Assembly: GCF_030272695.1 (NCBI RefSeq)
Contig: NZ_JARFYN010000009.1
Span: forward strand, 1-64,000
DNA length: 64,000 nucleotides
Source: Martinezella calliandrae
GTDB taxonomy: Bacteria > Pseudomonadota > Alphaproteobacteria > Rhizobiales > Rhizobiaceae
Direction: 5' to 3'
This document shows positions 44,255 to 53,013 of the stretch, in pieces. Position 1 is the first letter of the stretch, and every line of letters starts with the position of its first letter. The notes below the pieces were generated by a model. It did no database searches and had not been told where the DNA came from. It saw only the letters and a list, made by a program, of their open reading frames with translations. A program made the translations under genes and the position numbers.

Positions 44255-45496
44255 CTAGAGCATACATCCCAAGGTCGCTTCCAGCAGTAGACGGGCGCCA
44301 TTGATGACGTCTGCGGGCTCGACATATTCGGCCTCGTTGTGGCTAATGCCGTCACGGCAAGGCACGAAAATCATGGCGGCGGGCGCTACCCGCGCGACGA
44401 ACAAGGCATCGTGGAAGGCGCCGGAAATCATCCGCTTATAAGGCAATCCGAGAGCCTGCGCAGCAGCTTCGATCCGATCCGTCATAACCTTGGAGAACCA
44501 GCCAGGCGGCATATCAAAGGACGTTGATATCCCGACGCTGCATTGTTGCGACAAAGCCGCCTCTTCGCAGGTCGCGCGAACACTTGCGTCGATGGCAGTC
44601 AAGGTCGACGCGTCCGGATGCCGGATGTCAATGGTAAAGGTCACGCGATCCGGTATGGCATTAATCGAACCCGGGTGCGCCGAAAACCGTCCGACGGTCA
44701 GCCTCGCGTCGTCGTCTTGCGGCATGATCGACATTTGCAGCCGATTGAGCGCCAATGTTGCCGCCACCATCGGATCGCGCCGGTAGGCAAGCGATGTTGT
44801 GCCCGCGTGGCCTGCACTCCCCGAAAACGTCACTGTCAGCCATCGCGTACCCTGAACGGCGGTCACGATACCTGCGGCAAGGCCTTCACGCTCAAGCGAG
44901 GGCCCCTGCTCGATATGCAGTTCGAGATAGGCCGAAATCGGTGTGCCGAGCGGGCGCATTATCGCCTCAGGCAGGGCTGCAAGTGTAGCGGTGAGTTCTT
45001 GGCTGAAGCTTTCTCCCTCGCCTGAAACAACGGATCGGAAATCGTTCGGATGCGCAGCACCGACAAACGTCATCGATCCCATGACGCCGGGCGTGAAACG
45101 GCTTCCTTCTTCGTTTGTCCAGGCGACGACTTCGATCGCAGCTTCGGTCTCATAACCCTGATCTTCCACGGCCTCCAGCACTTCAAAGGCGGCAAGCGTA
45201 CCAAGCGCGCCGTCGAAGCGACCACCGGTCGGTTGGCTGTCAAGATGGCTGCCGATGAGCATTGGCGGCCGCATCGGATTGCGGCCCTCCCGACGGAGGA
45301 ACAGGTTGGCGATCGGATCCTGAAAGACCTTGAAGCCGCGTGCCCTGGCAAGATCGGCGAGAAGATGCCGGGCGGCGCGATCTTCCTTGCTCAGTGCCTG
45401 CCGGTTGACCCCACCGGCACTTGTCCTACCGATTTCGGCAAAATCACTCAAGCGGCGAAGCAACCGCTCGCCACAGATCTCTGGCCTCAGCCTCAT
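44255..45496 (-). CDS. Zn-dependent M20 hydrolase (AllC/HyuC, N-carbamoyl amino acid amidohydrolase type)
   Basis: A 413-residue hydrolase of the allantoate amidohydrolase / N-carbamoyl-L-amino-acid hydrolase group. Its metal and catalytic segments are IGSHLDSQPTGGRFDGALG, TNEEGSRFTP, LELHIEQGP and the last histidine in GISHNEAEYV. These enzymes cleave a carbamoyl or ureido nitrogen. It is the last gene of the minus-strand catabolic operon and its ATG overlaps the BtpA-like stop (ATGA). The neighbouring hyuAB genes are a separate transcript, but a hydantoin-to-ureido acid-to-amino acid link is plausible. Confidence 0.87.
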   Translation of the reverse strand: MRLRPEICGERLLRRLSDFAEIGRTSAGGVNRQALSKEDRAARHLLADLARARGFKVFQDPIANLFLRREGRNPMRPPMLIGSHLDSQPTGGRFDGALGTLAAFEVLEAVEDQGYETEAAIEVVAWTNEEGSRFTPGVMGSMTFVGAAHPNDFRSVVSGEGESFSQELTATLAALPEAIMRPLGTPISAYLELHIEQGPSLEREGLAAGIVTAVQGTRWLTVTFSGSAGHAGTTSLAYRRDPMVAATLALNRLQMSIMPQDDDARLTVGRFSAHPGSINAIPDRVTFTIDIRHPDASTLTAIDASVRATCEEAALSQQCSVGISTSFDMPPGWFSKVMTDRIEAAAQALGLPYKRMISGAFHDALFVARVAPAAMIFVPCRDGISHNEAEYVEPADVINGARLLLEATLGCML

Positions 45497-46335
45497 CGGC
45501 GCAAACCGGCCATAAAGCTTCCGACCCTCTTTGGATCGACAGCATTCCACCAGACGCCTTCATGTTTGAGCGAGCTAGCAACGATGACGCCGTCGACAAT
45601 ATCGAGAATATCGTTGGCATTCTCCGGTGTGACTCCGCTTCCCACCAGTGTCGGCAAGCCTGCCGCTTCTTTGATCATCCGGATATAGCCGAGATCAGCG
45701 GCATGGCCGGTGCGCTGGCCGGTCGCAATAACAGCATCGGCATCGAAGAAGACCAAGTCCTTGACCTGCTCTTCCACCGGCCTGTCGGCGACGATCGCAT
45801 GCGCTCCATGCTTGACATGGGCATCGGCGAAAATCCGGATCCCGTTCGCCCGCAATTTGGCGCGAAAACGCATCGCGCGTGCTGCCTCGCCTTCGACGAA
45901 GCCCTCGTTGGCGACATAGGCATTGGCCCATTGATTGACGCGCACGAAGCCTGCGCCGGAAGCGCTCGCAATGGACAAAGCCGGAATGGCGGCGTTGGCA
46001 AGAACGTTGATGCCGATCGGGCGGCCAAGCTCGCGGCGGATCCTATCCGATACAACGGACATATAGGCTGCGGTTTCGGGGCCGATATCATCGGGCTTTG
46101 AGAAAGGGATGTCGCCATGGTTTTCGACGATGACGCTGTCGCAGCCGCCCTGCAAATAGGCCCTAGCATCGTCAAGACCACGTTGATAAATCACTTCGAT
46201 CGCCTCGCCATCATAGCGTGGTGCACCGGGCAGCGGTGCCAGATGGACGACGCCGATCACGACCTTCGTCCTGCCGAAAAGTGAAAGAAGCGCATCACCG
46301 GACGCTTGGCCGACAGGTTTTTGAGAGAGTGTCAT
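45493..46335 (-). CDS. BtpA/SgcQ-family TIM-barrel protein
   Basis: A 280-residue protein with the BtpA-family opening VVIGVVHLAPLPGAPRY, then GGCDSVIVENHGDIPF, INVLANAAIPALSIA, FADAHVKHGAHA and GSGVTPEN. BtpA was named for photosystem I assembly in cyanobacteria. In non-photosynthetic bacteria the family (E. coli SgcQ) sits in sugar-catabolism clusters with no firmly known reaction. Here it overlaps the kinase gene upstream and the hydrolase gene downstream by 4 bp each. A lyase, aldolase or glycosidase-like step on the phosphorylated substrate is a reasonable guess only. Confidence 0.87.
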   Translation of the reverse strand: MTLSQKPVGQASGDALLSLFGRTKVVIGVVHLAPLPGAPRYDGEAIEVIYQRGLDDARAYLQGGCDSVIVENHGDIPFSKPDDIGPETAAYMSVVSDRIRRELGRPIGINVLANAAIPALSIASASGAGFVRVNQWANAYVANEGFVEGEAARAMRFRAKLRANGIRIFADAHVKHGAHAIVADRPVEEQVKDLVFFDADAVIATGQRTGHAADLGYIRMIKEAAGLPTLVGSGVTPENANDILDIVDGVIVASSLKHEGVWWNAVDPKRVGSFMAGLRR

Positions 46336-47237
46336 AGGCTTTCCGCCTCCACTGTGTTCATGAGTTTCTCAAGCTCCACCCGGCTCGGGCAGGCTTCCAA
46401 GGTTCCGCGGCGGCCGACCGCCAGAGCGGCAGCCGCTACCGCCGTCCGTGCCGATTGCGCGAGCCTCCATCCCTTCATTAGACATCCGGCGAGACACCCG
46501 CAAAAAATGTCGCCAGCGCCACTGGTATCGACCACAGCCACCTTGACCGCGGGAATGAGATCGACGGCGCCGTCTTCCAGCAGCAGACATCCGGCTGCGC
46601 CAAGCGTGACGATCGCAGCCTTCGCGCCTCGGCGAACAAGGTCTCGAGCCGCATCTTCAGGATCGGGCTTTCCGGTGGTCTCGAATGCCTCGCCTTGATT
46701 GACAATGACGACATCAACCGCTGCGAGATCCAGCGCTTCGCCCGACAAGGGGCTCGGATTGAGAATAGTGGTCGCACTTGCGGCCTTCGCAGCGCGAAGG
46801 CACGCATTTGTGACCGTCGATTTGAGATTGCCTTGCATGACCAGAATGTCGCCGTGGGCGATGAGGTTCAAAAGACCGGTCTCCCGCAAGGGGTCGAAAT
46901 CGGCTGCGCAATCGATGCCGCTGACGATCAGGTTTTCCCCGTCCTGATTGACGAGGATCGTCGACCGATCGCTCGGCAAAGGCTTTGCCGACAGTTGCCG
47001 GAGATCGAACTCGTTCTTCAACCGCTCGCGGATGAAGGCGGCGGCGGGATCGGTTCCGACGGCCGCAAAAAACCGGACATCCGCGCCGGTCCTTGCCGCG
47101 GCAACGGCCTGGTTCGCACCCTTGCCGCCGACACCGTCCATATGACTTCTCGCATTGAACGTCTCTCCCGGCTGAGGAAAGCGATCGACCCGAAACGTGG
47201 TATCGACACAGACGTTGCCGACGACATGGACCGGCAT
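46332..47237 (-). CDS. PfkB-family sugar kinase (ribokinase-like)
   Basis: A 301-residue kinase. Its N-terminal signature GGKGANQAVAAARTG, near residue 38, is of the ribokinase type. The C-terminal signature DTSGAGDIFCGCLAG holds the catalytic aspartate and anion hole. It would phosphorylate a ribose, ribonucleoside or similar sugar taken up by the ribose-type importer of the same operon. It overlaps the BtpA-like gene by 4 bp and follows the GATase-like gene by 3 bp. Confidence 0.88.
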   Translation of the reverse strand: MPVHVVGNVCVDTTFRVDRFPQPGETFNARSHMDGVGGKGANQAVAAARTGADVRFFAAVGTDPAAAFIRERLKNEFDLRQLSAKPLPSDRSTILVNQDGENLIVSGIDCAADFDPLRETGLLNLIAHGDILVMQGNLKSTVTNACLRAAKAASATTILNPSPLSGEALDLAAVDVVIVNQGEAFETTGKPDPEDAARDLVRRGAKAAIVTLGAAGCLLLEDGAVDLIPAVKVAVVDTSGAGDIFCGCLAGCLMKGWRLAQSARTAVAAAALAVGRRGTLEACPSRVELEKLMNTVEAESL

Positions 47238-47240
47238 GGC

Positions 47241-48011
47241 TCAATCCTTGGCGGTGGCGAAGGCGAGCATTTGTTCAAACAGCGTCTTGTAGCCATTCCA
47301 GGCGATAAAGCCTGGCGGCAGCCAGTGCGGCCCGACATCAGATGTCCAGGCAATCGTTCGTCCCTTGCCGTAGCGTCCCGTGACCAGCAATGGCAAGGAG
47401 CCGTAATCGGCGGAAACAGTCGCCAGGACTTCCGCTTCGTCCTTGACGACAACTTCGTTGAAACCGAGAAGAACCGGCCAGTCCTTGCCGAGCCCCGCCA
47501 GGATCGGATGGCTCTCGTCGCCGGTGACGACAGGCGTGAACCCTTCTGGCACCTCGACCCGATCGTCGACGGATAAGCACTCTACGGGCAGGACTTCTTC
47601 GACCGGCGTCTTGCGGTAGCGCGCACCGCCGTTGATGCCCTGGAAGCTGTAATAGCCGCCGAACATCAGCAAACCGCCGCCGTTGCGGACATAGTCGCGT
47701 AGCAGGCGTAGGCGGTTCGGCGTCGTCTTTGAATGGATCCAGGTATCGGGATGTAGGAGCAGTGTGTTCGCCCCGATGTCCGACAGCACAACCGCGTCAT
47801 AGGCTGACAGAGCCTCGATCGTCTGCGGGAAATCGCGCTGCGCCTCATGCGCCGGCATAAAGGTGACATCGAAGTCGCTGTTGTCTAGCGCGGCAAGCAG
47901 TTCGTCGGCGCCGGTGTGATAGGTCACAGTCGGAAACTGATCGAAACCCTTGATATGGGTTGCCGTCGATACCCAGGATTCTCCAGCGAGAAGGATCGTC
48001 TTCTTGGACAT
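47241..48011 (-). CDS. Glutamine amidotransferase-like (class I fold) protein
   Basis: A 256-residue protein of the cytoplasmic GATase1-like group. It has the alpha/beta opening ILLAGESWVSTATHIKGFDQ, DAVVLSDIGANTLLL and GGLLMFGGYYSFQG at the nucleophile elbow. In that elbow the expected cysteine is absent, so it is probably not a true glutaminase. The C-terminus has GRTIAWTSDVGPHW. Members occur in sugar-catabolism clusters with unknown role. It lies between the phosphotriesterase and kinase genes, 33 and 3 bp away. Confidence 0.75.
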   Translation of the reverse strand: MSKKTILLAGESWVSTATHIKGFDQFPTVTYHTGADELLAALDNSDFDVTFMPAHEAQRDFPQTIEALSAYDAVVLSDIGANTLLLHPDTWIHSKTTPNRLRLLRDYVRNGGGLLMFGGYYSFQGINGGARYRKTPVEEVLPVECLSVDDRVEVPEGFTPVVTGDESHPILAGLGKDWPVLLGFNEVVVKDEAEVLATVSADYGSLPLLVTGRYGKGRTIAWTSDVGPHWLPPGFIAWNGYKTLFEQMLAFATAKD

Positions 48012-48044
48012 GTATGCTCCTTGCGATACGGATTTCTTGGCCGG

Positions 48045-49130
48045 TCAAGCGGCGGAAAAAACGGATTTCGGATTGTCGGTCAGCATTTGATCAATCGCTG
48101 CCTGCTCCACACCATGGCGCCTCAGCCGTGGCACGAAATGCTTGAGGATGTAGCCGTAGCCAAAACCGCCATAGCGCGTCAGCATGATTTTCAGGAAGAC
48201 GTCCTGCGACAATAGTAGCCGGTCGACAAAACCCATATCGATGAGCGCGCGAAGAGCACGGGCATTTTCCTCATCGGATGGGGATTGCGCGTCCTGATCG
48301 GCATAATAGTAGTCCATGCCGATCATGTCGTATTCGAGAAACGCACCGCGCTCAGCCAGGCTTTTCTGGTAGGCGAGGTCGTTATGGCTTGGGTTCATAT
48401 GGCATAAAATGGTGTGCCGGAGATCGGCCCCCTCCTCTTCCGCAACGTCGAGCACCTTATGGGCGAGCCGCTCCCAGCCGGGAAGATGGATCGAAAGCGG
48501 CAAGCCGGTGATGCGGGAAGCACGGGCCGAGGCGCGGAGCGATTTCAACTCCTCGGACGTGAAATCCTTGCTGACGCCAACCTCGCCGATGATGCCGGCC
48601 ATGATGTCCGGTTGAACGGCGCTTCCGCCGACATCATTGATGATGAACTCCGTGATGTCATCGACGTCCATCTCTTTCAGCCACTCTGGATGGGTATGCT
48701 CAAGGTAGAACCCCGTCCCCATGATGATCTTCATTCCAGACATGCGCGATATACGAGCAAGCTTTTCCGGATCGCGACCGATGCCGATATTAGTCGCCTC
48801 GATGACCGTATGGCCGCCGAGCGCTTGGAATTTCTTCAGTTCGGTAAGCGCCAGATCGCTATCGTCCAGCGAGACATTGTCGCGGTTCATATACGGATTC
48901 ATCCGCAATTCGCCGACGATCTCGATATTGACCTTCTGTTCGGCAATCAGCCTGTCGTCCGGATGACAGGGGCATTTCCAAGTGCGCGCCCCGTCGAGCA
49001 GGATATGCTCGTGCATGAGCGTGATGCCAAGGCCGTCGATCGGGACCGGCCCCAGAACCGTCATGGCAGTGCCGGATGAGACACCGATGGCTGCCCGTTC
49101 CCTTGGCTGTGTTCCAAAAAGATCGTCCAT
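48045..49130 (-). CDS. Phosphotriesterase-family metal hydrolase
   Basis: A 361-residue protein of the PTE/PHP family. It has the HxH metal pair LMHEHILL at residues 40-42, VIEATNIGIGRDPEKL, the bridging acid in IIGEVGVSKDF (glutamate, as in PHP, rather than carboxylated lysine), and further ligand segments LSIHLPGW, ILCHMNPS and the aspartate in LLLSQDVF. Natural substrates of this family are often lactones. In a sugar operon a sugar-lactone or phosphosugar-lactone hydrolase is plausible. ATG 49130 is used; ATG 49064 would remove an unconserved N-terminus. It follows the permease gene by 3 bp. Confidence 0.85.
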   Translation of the reverse strand: MDDLFGTQPRERAAIGVSSGTAMTVLGPVPIDGLGITLMHEHILLDGARTWKCPCHPDDRLIAEQKVNIEIVGELRMNPYMNRDNVSLDDSDLALTELKKFQALGGHTVIEATNIGIGRDPEKLARISRMSGMKIIMGTGFYLEHTHPEWLKEMDVDDITEFIINDVGGSAVQPDIMAGIIGEVGVSKDFTSEELKSLRASARASRITGLPLSIHLPGWERLAHKVLDVAEEEGADLRHTILCHMNPSHNDLAYQKSLAERGAFLEYDMIGMDYYYADQDAQSPSDEENARALRALIDMGFVDRLLLSQDVFLKIMLTRYGGFGYGYILKHFVPRLRRHGVEQAAIDQMLTDNPKSVFSAA

Positions 49131-49133
49131 GGG

Positions 49134-50159
49134 TCATCGGCTCCTGACGGCACCCTTGAAGATCCGGAAATTCAACCAGATCGCGATGAGGATGATGGCG
49201 CCGGTGACGATCGGCGTGAGAAATGGTGACATATGCGCAAGGATCAGGCCGTTGGCGATAACGGCGACGGTCAGTGCACCAAGAATAGTGCCCAAGATTG
49301 TGCCACGGCCTCCGAACAGGCTGGTGCCGCCGAGCACCACCGCGGCGATGACGTCGAGTTCAAAGCCCTGCCCGGCATTGGACGACCCCGAGCCGAGCCG
49401 GGCAGCGAGAATGATACCCGCCATTGCGGCGGCCGCACCGGACAGAACATAGACGCAGAGGGTGACGAAGCGGGTATTGACGCCTGCACGGCGCACAGCT
49501 TCGGCGTTGGCGCCGATACCGGTCACATAACGACCTAACGGCGTCTGGTTGAACGTAACATAGGCAAGAACCAGGGCAAGCAACGCAATCAGCGCCGGCA
49601 CCGGGACCCCGAGAAACCAGGCCCTGCCGATTGCCGTGAAAGGACTTTCCGCGTCTACGGGAATGGAATAGCCAGCGGTGATCAGCAGCGCCAGACCACG
49701 TACGACCGAAAGTCCGGCGAGCGTGACGATAAAGGCCGGGATGCGCTCATAGGCGATGAAGAAACCCTGCAAGGCTCCGACGGCACCGCCCAGGACCAGC
49801 ATAAGCACGACCACAAGCGGCCAGCCTATTCCCGCCTGCAGCGATGCAGCTGAAAGGGTGGCGGTCAAGGCAAGCACCGATCCCACGGAAAGATCTATGC
49901 CTCCTGTGGTGATGACGAAGGTCATCGACGCGGCGACTATCAGCAAGGGCGCGGACTGGCGAACGATATTCAACAGGTTGGGTGCCGTCAGGAAGGCGCT
50001 CGTGAAGATGGAAAAGAAGACGCAGACGACAAAGAAGAACAACGCGATCGACACGATGCTGCCGTTGCTCATGATTTTGTCGCGCCATCTGCCTTTATGA
50101 ATGCGCGAGCGCGCAGTTGTCGCGGCGGGCGCATGCGCTGTGGAAGACGATGTTGTCAT
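49134..50159 (-). CDS. Ribose-type ABC transporter permease (RbsC family)
   Basis: A 341-residue permease with about eight to ten hydrophobic segments. It carries the family blocks TTGGIDLSVGSVLALTA, GALQGFFIAYERIPAFIVTLAG (shown in part: ERIPAFIVTLAG), GLGANAEAVRRAG-like GIGANAEAVRRAGVN, and AAVVLGGTSLFGGRGTILG. It forms the membrane channel for the neighbouring binding protein and ATPase. The ATG overlaps the ATPase stop by 4 bp. Confidence 0.9.
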   Translation of the reverse strand: MTTSSSTAHAPAATTARSRIHKGRWRDKIMSNGSIVSIALFFFVVCVFFSIFTSAFLTAPNLLNIVRQSAPLLIVAASMTFVITTGGIDLSVGSVLALTATLSAASLQAGIGWPLVVVLMLVLGGAVGALQGFFIAYERIPAFIVTLAGLSVVRGLALLITAGYSIPVDAESPFTAIGRAWFLGVPVPALIALLALVLAYVTFNQTPLGRYVTGIGANAEAVRRAGVNTRFVTLCVYVLSGAAAAMAGIILAARLGSGSSNAGQGFELDVIAAVVLGGTSLFGGRGTILGTILGALTVAVIANGLILAHMSPFLTPIVTGAIILIAIWLNFRIFKGAVRSR

Positions 50160-50950
50160 GCCTGAGCTCCCTGGTCCTTGCGGTGGCCGGCCGACCGGGC
50201 CTCGAATTTGCGTCCGACGATCAGATTGACGACTTCCTCGATGCTCGTATCTTCAATTTTGCGTTCGGCGACATTGCGCCCTTCATACATGACCTGGATG
50301 CGATCGCAGACGAGGAACAGGTCCTGGAGCCGATGGGTAATGAGAATGACGCTGACGCCGCGTGCACTGACCGCCTTGATCAGGTCGAGCACGGCCTCGA
50401 CCTCGGCGACCGCCAGGGCTGCGGTCGGCTCATCCATGATCAGGACCGACGGGTTGAACGAAGCCGCTCTCCCGATCGCGATCGACTGACGCTGCCCGCC
50501 GGACAGATTTTCCACTTTCAATCGCGTGTCGGCAATGACGATGCCGAGCCGCTCCAGCATGTCGCGCGCTTCTTCATGCATCTTCCTGTTATCGAGAAAC
50601 GGAAATCCGAACAGGCGCCGCCGGGGCTCCCGGCCAAGGAAGATGTTGCCAGCCACGTCGACGCTGTCGCAGAGGGACAGGTCCTGGTACACCATCTCGA
50701 TGCGTGCAGCCCGTGAATCGGCCGGAGATGCGAAAACGACAGTCTCCCCATCGATTTCGATGGATCCGGAATCGGGGATGACCGCACCGGATAGTACCTT
50801 GCTCAGCGTTGACTTGCCGGCGCCATTGTCACCAACGAGGCCGAGAACTTCGCCAGGCCTCAGCGTCAGCGAGACATCGTCGAGCGTCTGAATCGTCTGG
50901 TAACGTTTGGAGATACCGGTCATCCTGACGCGGTAGGTTTCATCGTTCAT
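50156..50950 (-). CDS. Sugar ABC transporter ATP-binding protein (single-domain form)
   Basis: A 264-residue ATPase. Walker A is GDNGAGKST near residue 38, the signature LSGGQRQSI, Walker B VLIMDEPTAAL, and the switch histidine is in ILITHRL. Ribose-type importers mostly use a double ATPase of ~500 residues (RbsA). This one is a single domain, as in the fructose importer FrcA, so it must act as a homodimer. ATG 50950 follows GGTGGAAACGCC; an in-frame start at 51007 would add unconserved residues. Confidence 0.9.
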   Translation of the reverse strand: MNDETYRVRMTGISKRYQTIQTLDDVSLTLRPGEVLGLVGDNGAGKSTLSKVLSGAVIPDSGSIEIDGETVVFASPADSRAARIEMVYQDLSLCDSVDVAGNIFLGREPRRRLFGFPFLDNRKMHEEARDMLERLGIVIADTRLKVENLSGGQRQSIAIGRAASFNPSVLIMDEPTAALAVAEVEAVLDLIKAVSARGVSVILITHRLQDLFLVCDRIQVMYEGRNVAERKIEDTSIEEVVNLIVGRKFEARSAGHRKDQGAQA

Positions 50951-51040
50951 GGCGTTTCCACCTGACAAGAGTTTCTGCTGCGCGGATGTCACGCAAACCG
51001 CGGCCATTACTGGCGGCGGTCTGCATATTCGCGGCGCCGC

Positions 51041-51982
51041 CTACTTGAACATGTCCCGGAACTTGTCGACATTGTCCTTGGTGACAATGGTGACCGGAAC
51101 ATTGATGATCTTGTCGATCGTTCCACCCTTTTTGACCTTGTCAAGCGCTTCAACCGCAGCCTTGCCTTCACCGGCCGGATCCTGCTGGATGACGGCAGTG
51201 ACCCAGCCCTGGTCGATACCCTCAATCGCCTGCTTGGTCAGATCCCAACCAAAGACCTTGACGTCGCCGGTACGGCCCTGGCTTGTGACGGCCGAAACCG
51301 CACCGAGAAGCGCCGGCTCGCCGGTCGCATAAAGCGTCGTCATATCAGGATTGGCCGTCATCAGGTTTTCCGCGGCGCTGAGAGCTACGTCCTGAACATT
51401 CTGGCCATCGACCGTATCTAGAAACGTCACCTTCTCGCCGCTGTCGGCGACGGCCTTTTTGAAGCCATCGAGACGCTGATTCTGGATGAAAGAGTTGAGC
51501 GCCCCGACAACGCCGATCTTGGCGGAACCGCTCATCTTGCTCTTGACGTAATCGGCGTAGAACTTGCCGATGTCCCCACCGGCCTTGGTGTTGTCGACAC
51601 CGACGAAGGCAATGTTGTCGCCATCGGGGATCTGCGCATCGATGGCAATGACCGGGATCCCGGCTTTCTTAGCCGCCGTGACTGCGGGCTTCACGCCGTT
51701 CACGTCGATCGCGACCAGGATGATACCGTCGACTTTCTGGGTGATGTAGTTCTCGATGGCGTCGTTCTGTGCGCTCGGCACGTTGTTTGCATTGAAAATA
51801 ACGAGATCGGCGCCGACGGCCTTGGCGGCGGCCTTTGCCCCGTCGTTGATCTGATTGAAGAAGAGGGCCTGCTGGTTGATGGTCACCAAGGCGAAGGTTT
51901 CGGCAAAAGCGGATGCGCTGCCGAAAGCAAGTGTCAAAACTGCGGCTGCAGCGCAGCCCGCTGCATACTTGAAAAGGCGCAT
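51041..51982 (-). CDS. Ribose-type ABC transporter substrate-binding protein
   Basis: A 313-residue periplasmic binding protein. A signal peptide runs from MRLFKYAAGC to about SAFAETF. It has NNVPSAQNDAIENYITQKVDG, IPVIAIDAQIPDG and NPDMTTLYATGEPALLGA, typical of the type 1 (RbsB) sugar-binding fold. It should bind a pentose, nucleoside or other sugar-like compound. The ATG at 51982 follows AAGGGGAACACAC; in-frame upstream starts are unlikely. The promoter just upstream holds two operator dyads. Confidence 0.9.
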   Translation of the reverse strand: MRLFKYAAGCAAAAVLTLAFGSASAFAETFALVTINQQALFFNQINDGAKAAAKAVGADLVIFNANNVPSAQNDAIENYITQKVDGIILVAIDVNGVKPAVTAAKKAGIPVIAIDAQIPDGDNIAFVGVDNTKAGGDIGKFYADYVKSKMSGSAKIGVVGALNSFIQNQRLDGFKKAVADSGEKVTFLDTVDGQNVQDVALSAAENLMTANPDMTTLYATGEPALLGAVSAVTSQGRTGDVKVFGWDLTKQAIEGIDQGWVTAVIQQDPAGEGKAAVEALDKVKKGGTIDKIINVPVTIVTKDNVDKFRDMFK

Positions 51983-52043
51983 GTGTGTTCCCCTTGCGGA
52001 AAGGCCCGTGATCGGGCTCATTGGCATTGTCAGCAGGGGCATA

Positions 52044-52080
52044 ATTCAAGAGACTTGAATAGTTGTCAAGTGACTTGAAT
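52044..52080. promoter_or_regulatory. Tandem operator dyads upstream of the sugar importer operon
   Basis: ATTCAAGAGACTTGAAT (52044-52060) is a perfect 7-3-7 dyad. TCAAGTGACTTGA (52066-52078) repeats the same half-sites, TCAAG and CTTGA, around a 3-base spacer. The centres are 20 bp apart, two helical turns. They lie between the XRE-cupin gene and the binding-protein gene and are the likely operator of that regulator. Confidence 0.7.
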
Positions 52081-52119
52081 TGATATGCCGGCAGGAAGCT
52101 TTCAGACTCTGTCGGACAA

Positions 52120-52749
52120 TCAGAACGTCGCCGGCGTATTGACCCAGAATATGCTGGCGCGCGTTGTTCCGACGTTTCTGTACCAATGCGGCAACTCGGA
52201 CTTGAAGACGAAGGAATCGCCGATGGAAAGCTTGAAGGTCTTCTCGCCGACCATCAGCTCGATTGAACCGGCGAGCAAATAACCAACCTCCTCACCGGCG
52301 TGCTGTATCGGCCCAGCACTTTCACCGCCTGGTTCGATGTGGTGGATATTGCATTGAAGCAAATGGCCCGGCGAATAGGGGATGATCCGCTCGAGCGAGA
52401 TGCCCTCGCCGCGTCGGAGCGGATCAAGCCCGATCAGCGGGCGCGTCCCCGCGCGAAAGACGATCCCTTCCTCTCCATCCGTCTCCTCAAACATCCAGCC
52501 GATATTCGTACCGAGCACTTCCACCAGCCGATGTAGCATCGGCAAGGAGGGCGACGCCTTGCCATTTTCGATTTTCGAAAGCAGGCTTTCGGAACAATCA
52601 ACTGCCGTCGCCAATGCCTTCAGCGTCATCCCGAGCGTCTGCCTGGCAAGCCGCAGCCGTATCCCCAGGCGACCTTGACTGGCCTCCGAAGGGCGATCCT
52701 CGGTGCCTAGTTGGCTTGGCTGGATGTCGATTTTCATTGAGTTCTTCAT
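52120..52749 (-). CDS. XRE-family regulator with C-terminal cupin domain
   Basis: A 209-residue regulator. The N-terminal XRE helix-turn-helix covers about residues 30-85 (LRLARQTLGMTLKALATAVD; CSESLLSKIENGKASPS). The C-terminal cupin has IQHAGEEVGYLLAGSIELMVG and SIGDSFVFKSELPHWYRN. PuuR and related regulators share this layout; ligands bind the cupin. It lies immediately upstream of the sugar importer operon on the same strand and most likely represses it through the tandem TCAAG dyads. ATG 52749 is used; ATG 52737 is possible. Confidence 0.88.
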   Translation of the reverse strand: MKNSMKIDIQPSQLGTEDRPSEASQGRLGIRLRLARQTLGMTLKALATAVDCSESLLSKIENGKASPSLPMLHRLVEVLGTNIGWMFEETDGEEGIVFRAGTRPLIGLDPLRRGEGISLERIIPYSPGHLLQCNIHHIEPGGESAGPIQHAGEEVGYLLAGSIELMVGEKTFKLSIGDSFVFKSELPHWYRNVGTTRASIFWVNTPATF

Positions 52750-53013
52750 ATATCCGGAATGAGTGTGCTGACATTGTAGGATAGCGGAAATTACCTGAGA
52801 CTGTCCAGAATCGGAAGCTGGTTCAGTGACACACACGAGGCTTGACCATGGAACGGCTATCGGTCGCGCATCGACAGGTTGGCGCCAAGCACCAAAAAGC
52901 CGGAAGCTTCATCGATATATCCCGCAAAATATATTGGATGACGGCAGAGCCGATTATTGCAATGTGTCACTTTTTTAGCGACAGTTGATGTGGCATTCGG
53001 TGGGAGGAGACCA

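Noticed and set aside
48414..49079. Long frames opposite the phosphotriesterase and other minus-strand genes
   Set aside because: They lack ribosome binding sites and domain features, and the opposite strand carries complete conserved families in tightly packed operons.
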